Source of the DNA: Moraxellaceae bacterium AER2_44_116
Lineage (GTDB): Bacteria; Pseudomonadota; Gammaproteobacteria; Pseudomonadales; Moraxellaceae
Reading direction: 5' to 3'
Assembly: GCA_006546595.1 (NCBI GenBank)
Contig: VIAD01000017.1
Location: 1 to 64,000, forward strand
DNA: 64,000 nucleotides
Made by a program: the position numbers and the translations under genes. The notes under the pieces were generated by a model. The model saw only the letters and a program-made list of their open reading frames with translations, was not told the DNA's origin and ran no database searches. Every line of letters starts with the position of its first letter. Positions within the stretch are counted from its first letter, which is position 1. Of this stretch, positions 18,301 to 26,199 are shown piece after piece.

Positions 18301-21300
18301 CCGCTTGGCCTTTGATTTTTGCACCCAAAGTCATTGCCGTGTTAGCACTTAAAATCAATTGTCCTGCATCTTTCGGTAATGCGGCTTGGCCATTAGCATG
18401 ATTGATGGTGAAGTAATTATTCAGGCTAGTAAGTTCAAACTGCGAATATTGTTGCCAGACTTTGCTCGATTGCACCAAGAAACTGGTGGTACGCGCATCT
18501 TTAGCCCCGCTAAAAACATCGGTAAAATAACCTGCGACGTGTGCTGTACCATCGGGCATGACGGTATTAAAACGCGACAAAGCATCTAAGGCGTTGCTAT
18601 TGGTATCTTGAACGACACGAAAAGCATTGGGCAAAGTCGCATAACGCCCCGGTAATAAGGTATAAATGCCTGCGGGCAAGTCTTTAGTGCCTGACAAATA
18701 AACGGCTTTGCCAATTAATGGATCAGCCACTAATTGCGGATCATAAGCAGCAAGTTTACTTTGATTTCCCGCAATCACTGCATAAACGGCACGCCCGTCA
18801 GCATACAGTGGCACAGACTGTGCCGTACCTGTGGCATAACTGGTGTTATAGGCATTTAACACATTGCGAGAACCGCCTGTGCCTGCAATCCATTCTTGAG
18901 CCTGTAAATCACCACCACCCGCTAAATTAATGGTTGCGCCTGTTTCTAGTTTGATATGTTGACCATTGATAGCGAGTTGTTTTTGTGGCGCACTGGTCAA
19001 CGTGGGTACGGCAGTGGCTGCACCTGCGGCAGACGTTGCACTGCCATTGTATTGCAAGTTTTGACTATCCGCCGTTGTACCGTAAGGAACAGTTGCACCA
19101 TCTAAGGATACTGAGGTCTCACTACCTGCCAATAGCTCCACTTTTTCGGTGGCAATGACAGGAATTTGAATCAATAACGGTGACACCAAATCCACAGGTG
19201 ATACCGCTTGATAACTCAATTGTGTCATGGCAAAGCTGTCAGTTGCGCTATTCGCTCCGAGAATCAATTGACCATCGGGCGCACGAACAACACCGCCTTG
19301 ACTAATATTGGCAGCATTAAAAATAACACTGCCACCCGCCGATAATGGCGTAGTAGATTTTTTCCCTGTGGTGCGAATGTTGACACTATTACCCGTCAGT
19401 TGATTCAGCTGTTTATAGGTAAAGGTACTCTCTGGATCGGTGGGATCATCAATGACTTTGCTAATACTATTGAGATAACGCCCCATTGCATTGACGATAA
19501 ATTTGTTACCCGTTGCTGGATAAATCTGCCCTGCACTGAAGTTTAATTCAGCTGTCGTTTGTAATAACCCGGGCGAGGTAGAAACACGCGCCAAATTGGT
19601 CGGGTCACGCAAATAGTCATAGCTTGACGGCGTGACAAAACGTAAGTCACCGCTACTGACGACAGAAGCCGAGGCAAAACCATCAATCAGGAATTGACCG
19701 CCCATATCAATGGCATCGGCTTTGACCGAAAACTTTGACTTATAAAATTGTGGTAATAAATCGGTAAAATACTCATCGTCACGACTGAGGGTTAAGCCAT
19801 CTTCATCCACAAGCCGTGAGTCAACAGTATAATTAAGAGCCATAGCATCATCAAAACTAGCAATATCTATGGTGGGTACTAAGACGTTGACTGTTGTCGC
19901 AACAAAACCTTCACCATCATCTTCTTTTAGCTTATCGACTAATACCGTGGTGTCTTTAGCAAAACTGATTCGCATCCGAGGATTACTATCGACGTCGGTC
20001 AAAATAGGATTTTCTAAATCATCGGTACTGTAAAATAACGGGTAATTTCCGCCTTGCTGCAAACCACTGATATTGACGTAAGGGGCTTCAATCGCAATAT
20101 TGATTTCAGGGGTGATGTAATCCACTTTGCCCGTCAAATCAATTCTATCTTCAACAATCGGTTCGCCATCTGCGTCTAGAATCGTGGTTAACTTGGTGCC
20201 TAGAATCGCTTTTGTCGGCGGCCCACGTAACTCAGAGGCATTGATGACAATTTTCCTCTCCATTTTCAAGCTGACGTCTTCACTAAAGACTTCAATAAAT
20301 TCATTCTCATCGGCATCTAGCTTGATAACATTACGGAAAAAGTTAATCGGCAACGGTGCTTGAGCCGAGTTTAAGGTCGGGTCAACCCCTAAACGTAAGC
20401 TAGTAATCCCTGTATCCGTTAAACTGTCGGTAGCAAAATTCAATACACCGCTGGCTTCTGACTCCAACAAGAAGTCAACATCACCAGCCTTGATAATTTC
20501 GCCTTCCGAACCTTTTGGCATCGGTATCAGTGATTTTGTCAAACTAATTGCCGTTGCACCACCAAACGCAATCGAAGTGACAAACGAACCTCGTAACGGG
20601 GTAATTTCTAAAGAACCGCCTTCAGTATTGTTACTGCCTGCCTGTCCTTTCATTAAACCATGAAAAAACAATCCTTTGGCTGCGCCAATGCGGATTGCTC
20701 CTGCATCACTAGCGACTTCTTTGGCCGTGGTGCTATCGCCCGAGAATGGCAAATCAAGTACGGCATTTGTACCTGAGACATTGATTGTAGCGGCACGCAC
20801 TTTACTGGCTTCAGTGTCTGCAGCACACGCACCCGAATCTCGGCAATCTTGAACTACGACATAACCCGTATCGTTGGTTAATGTCACTGTACCGCCATCT
20901 AACACTCGTCCCGTATGAATCGGCTTATTAGCTAATGTCGCTAACGGATCTATCAAAGTTGTGCCTGAAACATCTAGTAAGGCACTGTCACCCAACCATA
21001 CTGATTTACTATCGGAGATCGGTGCATTACCGTTAACAATCAAACCCGCGACTTGAGAATAGCCACCTTTTGCGGTATCTCCCGTTAAGGTAATACTGCC
21101 ACCATGCGCGGTGATTGCGCCATCAACCGTCACTTGAGTCATGGAGCCAAGAGTAATGGCTGCGCCTGCATCCGCGTTAATGACTGCATTTTTTTCGACC
21201 AGCATCGTCCCTGTAATACCATCCGCACTAAAGTCAGGTTGTGGACTCCATGTTGCGTAATCGCCTGAATAGATACTCAAATTCACTGCTTGTCGACGAG

Positions 21301-24300
21301 AGGCATCCTGTTGACCAATCGTCAGGATACTATTGGCTTTAGTGGCTTCTGCCCAAAGATTTGTTGCCGTCGGTAATTCGGCCAGTTGCAAAAAGTCTTT
21401 ACTCAAGAAACTAAATTGGCTGAGATTGAGCGTCGTTAATGCACTGATTTTTGCGTCATATTCTGCTTGTAAATAAATATGACCAAAGCCTGTTTTATCA
21501 AAATAGTTTTCAGGTAGTACCATTACCCACGGGGCATCAATAGGTTGAGTACCCCCCATTTGCAAACCTAAAGTACGCAGACTGAGTGTACCGCCACCAT
21601 TGAAACCATAACCACGCAACGTTCCTTGTAAATTGAGTTTGCCATTGGCTGGCGGCGCATCGGTCGGTAATTGCGGAACACCAGTACCATTACCACCAAA
21701 CGACAACAAGGTCGGCACATAACTGAGCAAGCTGATATTGCCGCCTTTACCCAACGGTACGTTATTCTTTTGTGCAACAAAACCTGTAGGTAAAACGCGA
21801 CCGCCACTAGAGACATCAATCACACTATTGGCTGCTAGATTAATCGAACCTGTAAGGTCAGGCGTATTGATCTCGGTAACAATGGTTTTAACGATAGTAA
21901 AATTATTCTCGGTTGTTGTTTCGGTACGCGTACCTGCAATCGCTGGAGTAAAGGGGTTATACGTGGTATCTGTGGCTTCAGTAGTAATGCCTGTCGTGGT
22001 GTCGGTTTGCTTAATGTTGGTAGTAATTTTGGTAATGGCCGTCGCATTTTGCTGCGTACTAATGCTGACGGAACCACCATTAATGTACGCCGAACCTGTG
22101 ATTTGGTCGGCATCTCGTCCCGTATCATTCACCCACTGACCGCGTGCGTCTAATACCGCTTTATCGCCAATCGTTACATCACCTGCTTGCACCATACTCT
22201 TATTATCAGGCAAGGTGGTTGACCCTACGACATACGTGCGTCCCGTTCCAGTAATGGCAATTTTGCCTGATGTTGCCGTGAGTTTACCGTCAACTTTTAC
22301 CCGTGAACCACTGAGCTTAATGGAACCGCCTGTTTGTACTGTTAATGCAGCATCTTCATTAACTACAACTTCGCCACCTTGTGTCGGTTTAATCGCAACT
22401 GGGTCATCGGCAATAATATTGACGTTAGCGAAACCTGCTTGTTGTAATTTGCTGGCATCAACAGGAGTCCAATGTAAGAGGTTGGTGGTATCGTTAACCG
22501 CTAAGCCATTATCACTAATCACGCTACTTTTATTGAAGTTTTCAATCACTTCATCCAGTGTTTGCGCATGATTAACCACCACATAACTCGGCAATGAACG
22601 CGTATCTGGTAGGTTAGGATTAGGCAATACAGACTTAACTAAAACCTCGCTCGTTCCCGCGCCAAAATTAACCGTACCACCTTGTGCTAAATGGTTACCA
22701 GCCACTTGATGACGACCACTTAACGCGACCGCTGACACATCTCCTGATACTAATGCTGTCGTTAGGCCATAAACATTTAATGTGCCAGCATTACCACCTT
22801 GAATATAACCCGACTCATAGACACTGTGACTTTTGTCTCCGCCTAATATATGGTTGATATAAACGAGCGAATTATTTGCGCGGTCATGGCGATCAACAAA
22901 ACGACCTGCAATCCCTGTATAACGCTCATTAGGATTGGCATTGGCAATATCAACGACTCGGCCATTGGCATCCACTAACCGCGTCGTGGATAACAAACCG
23001 CCCAAATAACTGACATAACCACTATTCAAATTTAACAACGAACCGCTTTTAGTCAGCACCTCATTACCTGCAAGGGTAATCGTGCCACCGTTTTGCAATA
23101 ACTGTTCAATGTTACGTTTTACTTGCTGCACATAACCTGTCAAATTGGCTAACGGTGTGCCAACCCAAGCAATACCATCGTCGCGCGTGCCTGTGATACT
23201 GCTATTAATCACCACTGCTGCGCCATAAATCGGACTATCTTTTTGCAGAGGAGAATCGGCTAATTCGTTCAAGCCTAGTCGGGGAATACTGACTAAGGTG
23301 CTTTCTATTGGCAATTCGACATTGGCAATACCCGCAACATCAACAATCGCACCTTCGTCGATATATACGCGCCCTGCGATTGAGCCATCTCGAATAGCAT
23401 CGGGAGCAATATTGCCGTCATTTTGGGCAATGGCGGTAATCGTGACTTTTTGGCTAGGTGCTTCAACGAGGGCATTTTTTTCTAAAGTTACGGCTGCGCC
23501 ATTTAGGTTAATTGAACCTGTTTTAAAATTTTGCGTGGCGGCAGTGGTCGAAATCGTTGTTTCACCATTGGCATCGGGCAAAATCGTTGTTAAGGAATTG
23601 CCAGTCAATACTAACGAGCCTGTACGGGCAACGGTGGCATCGGTTGCTTGTTTATCTTGCGCGCTAATGGTAATGCTACCTGCCTGACTGACGCTCGTTG
23701 TCGCGGCAACAATCCCATCTTGTTTAATACTTGCACCAAGTAATCTGACATCGCCACGAATACCCTGAACCATGCCTTGATTCACTAACAAGGAATTATT
23801 GCTAGACGTGGTTGCAGGGGTCGCATCCTTAGTCACGCCATCAATAATTTGCGTTAAGCTACCCGTTAGTACAGGATTCAGCAATAAAGAACCATCGGCG
23901 GAGTTTTTTAATGCTACCCCTAAACCTGCAGCTAAAATAATTTGACCATCGACAGCAGAAACTGTTCCTGCATTATAAATTTCAGGAGCTGCAATTAGTG
24001 AAAAACCTAACTTATTAGTCGATATTGTCGCGCCTGATTTTATTTCTATTTTACTGGGTAATAATAAATTACCTTGAGCATCGCTATTATCGGCAAGGGT
24101 TTGTGTTTGTCCCGAACCTAAACCTAATAAATTACCATTGGCGGTTGCAGGTCCGACAGAGCTAATACCACTTTCTAAAAATAATTGATTACTGGCTTTT
24201 AAGTACGCGTCGTTATTGTGTGTTTGTAGTGATTTAGCGGAGCTGGATAAATACATCGGCAACGATGAAGCAATCAATGAATGGACATTCACTTGACTGC

Positions 24301-25048
24301 CTGCACCAAAAATAATGCCGTTCGGATTGATTAAATAGATTGAACCATCGGCTTTTATTTTGCCCATAATTTGACTGGGCGAAGCATTAGCACTGACACG
24401 ATTTAATGCTACCCAATCATTCAAACCGTCTTTTTGTGTGCCTTGACTTTGGTCAAAATTCAACGTTGTTTGTGCGCCAACATTGAACGAGTCCCAACTT
24501 AAAATCGCTTTTTTCGCTGTTTGTTTCACGGTCACGGTGTAGTTATCTGCACCTGTTAACGCATCTTTGGCTTGTGTTTGGGTGGGCAAATCAGCGTTTT
24601 GCCACAAACAACTGGCAGCATTCACACAATTAGCCGCGTTATTGGTATTGGCTTGTAAGCCACCAGCCCCAAGACCATTGACAATATTACTGATACCCGA
24701 TTGCTGGGCAGCACGTTGCGCGGCTTGCGCTTGCAGAATCGCACCCATAGCCTTGGTCAAATTCGCCATTGACCGTTGAGTGGTAGCTTGTGCTTGTTGA
24801 GGAGTGGATACCGCACCCAAAACTGGGACAACAATAGAACCAGCACGTGGCGTTGATGCCGCCGTTTGAGCTTGAGCCGCCTTTGCCTGAGCAAACCATG
24901 CAGCACTACCCACAGGCGCAGCATGACTCACGATTGGCCATAAGCTCCCCGCCAACATTGGCACACACAAGGCTCGTACAATCGCCAAGCGTAAACAGCC
25001 TTGCGCTGATAGACGAACTTTGGGAGCTAAACGGGGATGATGGCTCAT
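12371..25048 (-). CDS. Giant TpsA exoprotein (filamentous haemagglutinin-like, DUF3739 C-terminus)
   Basis: A 4225-residue secreted protein. A long signal peptide (about 44 residues, ending at SHAA) and an Ala/Gln-rich stretch lead to the TPS secretion domain at about 145-330 with WDSFNVGAQTTLNF, ALNRVSANASPSQIMGKI and YLINPNGIIFG; this domain is recognised by the TpsB channel. The body consists of beta-helix repeats (many SGG..V, G.I.L and LDARG motifs). An Ig-like domain (PLPTWLTFDPVTRTLSG) sits near 3150-3240. The C-terminal region has the DUF3739 signature NLIAPRGTVDAGEAGIRVAG. All ten cysteines I see in the mature chain occur as five close pairs, the last pair next to the C-terminus. The likely role is adhesion or biofilm matrix. 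The ATG at 25048 has AGGAGAG ahead. Confidence 0.92.
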   Translation of the reverse strand: MSHHPRLAPKVRLSAQGCLRLAIVRALCVPMLAGSLWPIVSHAAPVGSAAWFAQAKAAQAQTAASTPRAGSIVVPVLGAVSTPQQAQATTQRSMANLTKAMGAILQAQAAQRAAQQSGISNIVNGLGAGGLQANTNNAANCVNAASCLWQNADLPTQTQAKDALTGADNYTVTVKQTAKKAILSWDSFNVGAQTTLNFDQSQGTQKDGLNDWVALNRVSANASPSQIMGKIKADGSIYLINPNGIIFGAGSQVNVHSLIASSLPMYLSSSAKSLQTHNNDAYLKASNQLFLESGISSVGPATANGNLLGLGSGQTQTLADNSDAQGNLLLPSKIEIKSGATISTNKLGFSLIAAPEIYNAGTVSAVDGQIILAAGLGVALKNSADGSLLLNPVLTGSLTQIIDGVTKDATPATTSSNNSLLVNQGMVQGIRGDVRLLGASIKQDGIVAATTSVSQAGSITISAQDKQATDATVARTGSLVLTGNSLTTILPDANGETTISTTAATQNFKTGSINLNGAAVTLEKNALVEAPSQKVTITAIAQNDGNIAPDAIRDGSIAGRVYIDEGAIVDVAGIANVELPIESTLVSIPRLGLNELADSPLQKDSPIYGAAVVINSSITGTRDDGIAWVGTPLANLTGYVQQVKRNIEQLLQNGGTITLAGNEVLTKSGSLLNLNSGYVSYLGGLLSTTRLVDANGRVVDIANANPNERYTGIAGRFVDRHDRANNSLVYINHILGGDKSHSVYESGYIQGGNAGTLNVYGLTTALVSGDVSAVALSGRHQVAGNHLAQGGTVNFGAGTSEVLVKSVLPNPNLPDTRSLPSYVVVNHAQTLDEVIENFNKSSVISDNGLAVNDTTNLLHWTPVDASKLQQAGFANVNIIADDPVAIKPTQGGEVVVNEDAALTVQTGGSIKLSGSRVKVDGKLTATSGKIAITGTGRTYVVGSTTLPDNKSMVQAGDVTIGDKAVLDARGQWVNDTGRDADQITGSAYINGGSVSISTQQNATAITKITTNIKQTDTTTGITTEATDTTYNPFTPAIAGTRTETTTENNFTIVKTIVTEINTPDLTGSINLAANSVIDVSSGGRVLPTGFVAQKNNVPLGKGGNISLLSYVPTLLSFGGNGTGVPQLPTDAPPANGKLNLQGTLRGYGFNGGGTLSLRTLGLQMGGTQPIDAPWVMVLPENYFDKTGFGHIYLQAEYDAKISALTTLNLSQFSFLSKDFLQLAELPTATNLWAEATKANSILTIGQQDASRRQAVNLSIYSGDYATWSPQPDFSADGITGTMLVEKNAVINADAGAAITLGSMTQVTVDGAITAHGGSITLTGDTAKGGYSQVAGLIVNGNAPISDSKSVWLGDSALLDVSGTTLIDPLATLANKPIHTGRVLDGGTVTLTNDTGYVVVQDCRDSGACAADTEASKVRAATINVSGTNAVLDLPFSGDSTTAKEVASDAGAIRIGAAKGLFFHGLMKGQAGSNNTEGGSLEITPLRGSFVTSIAFGGATAISLTKSLIPMPKGSEGEIIKAGDVDFLLESEASGVLNFATDSLTDTGITSLRLGVDPTLNSAQAPLPINFFRNVIKLDADENEFIEVFSEDVSLKMERKIVINASELRGPPTKAILGTKLTTILDADGEPIVEDRIDLTGKVDYITPEINIAIEAPYVNISGLQQGGNYPLFYSTDDLENPILTDVDSNPRMRISFAKDTTVLVDKLKEDDGEGFVATTVNVLVPTIDIASFDDAMALNYTVDSRLVDEDGLTLSRDDEYFTDLLPQFYKSKFSVKADAIDMGGQFLIDGFASASVVSSGDLRFVTPSSYDYLRDPTNLARVSTSPGLLQTTAELNFSAGQIYPATGNKFIVNAMGRYLNSISKVIDDPTDPESTFTYKQLNQLTGNSVNIRTTGKKSTTPLSAGGSVIFNAANISQGGVVRAPDGQLILGANSATDSFAMTQLSYQAVSPVDLVSPLLIQIPVIATEKVELLAGSETSVSLDGATVPYGTTADSQNLQYNGSATSAAGAATAVPTLTSAPQKQLAINGQHIKLETGATINLAGGGDLQAQEWIAGTGGSRNVLNAYNTSYATGTAQSVPLYADGRAVYAVIAGNQSKLAAYDPQLVADPLIGKAVYLSGTKDLPAGIYTLLPGRYATLPNAFRVVQDTNSNALDALSRFNTVMPDGTAHVAGYFTDVFSGAKDARTTSFLVQSSKVWQQYSQFELTSLNNYFTINHANGQAALPKDAGQLILSANTAMTLGAKIKGQAVAGGLGADINITAPKLQIADSDIPALAGYLKVDSKQLNDLGASRLVLGGISHGGKDADILQATATDVVIDAPRVGVHAPEIIALARSYLPVPVNEDAPEPELQIGSVTVKSNTVLQATGGQERVRTQAIQVGLLSDFDDNGNEFEGITGDGALLRLSSGKAVAIQRINVSGIDGDSNGDTPTGVLRIDNNVKLLADGAVTLDTVGNMVVAPTVQIKAKSFDANSADITFTNNLSTIDIPDGLVAGQSLLAQLAAIDDVALRSRGTIRFVGDLDLQVGKKLTLSSGSIRSDGGEVTIRTDQLILANELETSGDASLRGTGKLNLRVGELGLGFGDVILSGFSTLDVIADRGIVGKDTGSLTAGKADIHFHTPILSAETATNISLRTTGEVTIDKVGAGVAKVRTGTGGKLSINATSINVDSQITANAGAVQLVAGNGGLNLGSQAIVDVNGITKSFFDVERYAPAGNITLESTGALNVAPTASLNFAAANKGGDAGTLKLVANGALNLQGQLNGSAKTGQQGGSFTLISTQAVDLNALADVLAAGKVNGKVAVTTQQGNLQLGTGKTLQAQEISLVAKGGAGQNDSNNGNIIIDGTVNASGQKGGDIRLTGSSSVVINGSLLATASTTDQRGGNITIATQGTGDGSVNSNYGYQNINANNSGKISLNNSAVIDVHGGSAGGLANGTVHLRAPILHEGGLNIDVANANSFIGAREVAIEGFATWNTNDSSTGNQHFDGIIDPLGIYGSDGKKLTAASNSNHSEFYGKTLAQFVQQSDIGFAAQFTGINNLKARAGIELVNSNVGINNGDVTLASNWNLAAVDSSLKPLYRSQTGVAPILTLKAANNININASLSDGFVQNNNPFSFNTNLLINGNRLSPTGTELLIASLAGGDSSSIDLQAEKGSIRFNKTLQTSDVFWLYQAPLERPRNENDSVSYAAQLANGQPLPTWLTFDPVTRTLSGMKDFATGSLSIKVIATHSLAAEEDPPVVTTATLKALATPTMVRTGTGSINMQAGQDIAMLDDLAPAVIYSAGRPALNTPSGNVELVIAKDGLPLFINSGQVNPEAAGNISLNAGRDIIGIEKVVDSTGKLTGNKGTDLSQFWWTWMQNPCLVTVSGCNPHSSSSLNFGMFGQGVMSAGGDIAVQAGQDVKGLAVSLPVTWRLVPDSQGQQELAVFGGGDLALNVGRNLFGGSYFVANGQGNIRVNDNIIRSDALAQTLLAVQDGQLNVVAGGVLEIGGIYNPSWLFKGFDSNSYSSSSSVSLQSLTSAIVLGGERVTPGANYGFNPASEDDGTVLASAYNFVLPAHVNMEALNGTITIRNNAELYPSSNGQLSLLADSDITLVNPDINNSYMGLIDASPSLLPSVFNPILSGKELRSSFIGGLNSAFDLHSPIPLHLNDSEPMRIYSVNGSLINGSDNRNYNGAIIVAADKVADIRAGLDIVNLAFSGQNLYASDITNIQAGRDLYNPPLVPNQSVPFIELGGIGTLNVQAGRNLGPLTSANEALAQGYLPKGSKAYPGIRTVGGLNNYYLSREGANISVNFGLAPAMKNYVATVERDTLPTIQIATDEFAEIYLNPAIAHDPTNAADKLGTPNYNQQLVAFVGQYQQDVLNRAGQSDQAALQQAAKTWSVLSATEQGKYAATAWSAFKNLASSQRQSFVGKVFLDVLNQVGNDYNNKNSPFKGQYARGYQAINTLFPASLGYTANSSSGGQNGADVLQKTGTFDMRGSTVQTQKGGDVSIIGPGGKVLVGSTSAPPQVAKSESSSGVGPNNQGILTLEAGKIGLFSDDSILLAQSRIFTEQGGDILIWSSNGDVNAGKGAKTSTEVPPPEFLCDPDHFCQIDAKSQVSGAGIAVLQTKVGSPAGSANLIAPRGTVDAGEAGIRVAGSLNIAAFTVANADNIQVQGEATGVPSVGVDSGAMAAANSVSSAATQSAALANGGQKKREALASDFLFEYIGGDEESDCGDNKDCKSKKL

Positions 25049-25068
25049 AGGGACTCTCCTGAATAAAC

Positions 25069-25509
25069 TTAAGCGGCTTCGGTAGCAACAGAGGCCGTTG
25101 CAGGCGTTTGCAAATGGCGAATATATTCGCGCAGCAAAGCATCCCACAGCTCACATTGGCCTTGTAACCATGCCGCACTGACTCCGCCCGCAACCATGAC
25201 ATCCATCACCAAAACCAGCCATTGGCCTTGCTGTGATAAGCGAGCAAAACGACGACTGCGATTCCAATCAGCGACTAACTCAGGTCTGACATTGCCTTCA
25301 ATGTTGAGTGTGCAATTAAAGGAGAAATCAACAAACTCACGATTCTGTTCAGAAACTACATTACCAAAGTTAATAACAAAACCAATGCCTTGAGCAGCAC
25401 TTTGAATTTGCACCATTTGACCATTACTGACTTCATTGGCGCGATAACCTGCCTGTTGCAGAATATGAGCGAATTGTTGCGGGCTAATGGCAGTGATTAA
25501 ATCGGACAT
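25069..25509 (-). CDS. YbjN-domain protein
   Basis: A 146-residue cytoplasmic protein matching the YbjN (bacterial sensory transduction regulator) fold, a relative of type III secretion chaperones: LITAISPQQFAHILQQAGYR, FVDFSFNCTLNIEGNV, DWNRSRRFARL and a last helix. No signal peptide. It is encoded 20 bases ahead of the giant TpsA gene, so a role as a cytoplasmic chaperone or regulator for that protein is a reasonable guess; the family's own function is poorly known. The ATG at 25509 has AGGAAA ahead. Confidence 0.8.
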   Translation of the reverse strand: MSDLITAISPQQFAHILQQAGYRANEVSNGQMVQIQSAAQGIGFVINFGNVVSEQNREFVDFSFNCTLNIEGNVRPELVADWNRSRRFARLSQQGQWLVLVMDVMVAGGVSAAWLQGQCELWDALLREYIRHLQTPATASVATEAA

Positions 25510-25547
25510 GATAATTTTCCTTTTGTGACATCTATAAATAAAAAATA

Positions 25548-26189
25548 TTAAGGTGCTAAACCAGTATCCACCGCTGTCTCTGTCGGCATTACTAACGGTT
25601 CTACTGTGGCTTCAGTCATTTTTCCCTCATAATCTTGCAGTACATTTTCGAGTTTCACGCGGTACAAACCCGTCACCGTTTCATGACTACGAATGGCTTG
25701 CCAGAAGCTTTGTTGCTGATGCAAATCAATCATCTCGTTGGCCAAGGTCAGCATTTTTTTATTACTGTCTTCACACAGTGTGTATTTTTGACTGTAGCTT
25801 TTTAGTTGCCCCTCTGAGACTAAAGCCGCTTGCTGCTGCGTTTTGATACTGGCATTAGCTTGATTTAAGGCCTGTTGTAATTGCTGTGTTTGTGCCGTTG
25901 TTTCATCTAACTGTTTTTGTAAACTACTGGCTTTCTCTGCTTCACGACGCGCGGCACTACGTAGTTGATTCAGCTCCGCCGTATTGACTTTGGCAACCAC
26001 AGGCGCAGCCTTGACGGGCACAGCATTGGCTAACTGCGCTTTTAAGCTCAGGTTTTCATCCTCCAGTTGGCGCATTTGCGTGACTGTTTGCCGCAATTGA
26101 TCACGCATTCTGTCCACGATGGGATCAGCATGTAACCAGCCGCTATTGGTTGTTGTGAGCAACACGAAACACAGAGCAAGCTTTTTCAT
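25548..26189 (-). CDS. Periplasmic coiled-coil protein
   Basis: A 213-residue protein with a signal peptide (MKKLALCFVLLTTTNSGWLHA), then a long coiled coil from about 25 to 140 rich in Gln, Glu, Lys and Leu (MRQLEDENLSLKAQL, KASSLQKQLDETTAQTQQLQ). A compact C-terminal part has LANEMIDLHQQQSFWQAIRS and VTGLYRVKLENVLQDYEGKM. I recognise no named family. It sits between the porin and YbjN genes in the TPS set, 10 bases after the porin stop, so it is probably a periplasmic adaptor or scaffold for that system. The ATG at 26189 is chosen for AAGGAG 6 bases ahead; it makes the open frame start after, not inside, the porin gene. Confidence 0.75.
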   Translation of the reverse strand: MKKLALCFVLLTTTNSGWLHADPIVDRMRDQLRQTVTQMRQLEDENLSLKAQLANAVPVKAAPVVAKVNTAELNQLRSAARREAEKASSLQKQLDETTAQTQQLQQALNQANASIKTQQQAALVSEGQLKSYSQKYTLCEDSNKKMLTLANEMIDLHQQQSFWQAIRSHETVTGLYRVKLENVLQDYEGKMTEATVEPLVMPTETAVDTGLAP

Positions 26190-26199
26190 CACCGACTCC

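Noticed and set aside
12371..25048. Many 60-136 codon frames on the opposite strand of the giant exoprotein gene
   Set aside because: Shadows of repetitive coding DNA: low complexity in Ala, Pro, Val and Leu, without starts or family motifs.
12371..25048. Contact-dependent inhibition (CdiA) toxin
   Set aside because: The C-terminus carries DUF3739-type sequence and a Cys pair, with no VENN motif, no toxin-like end and no immunity gene downstream.
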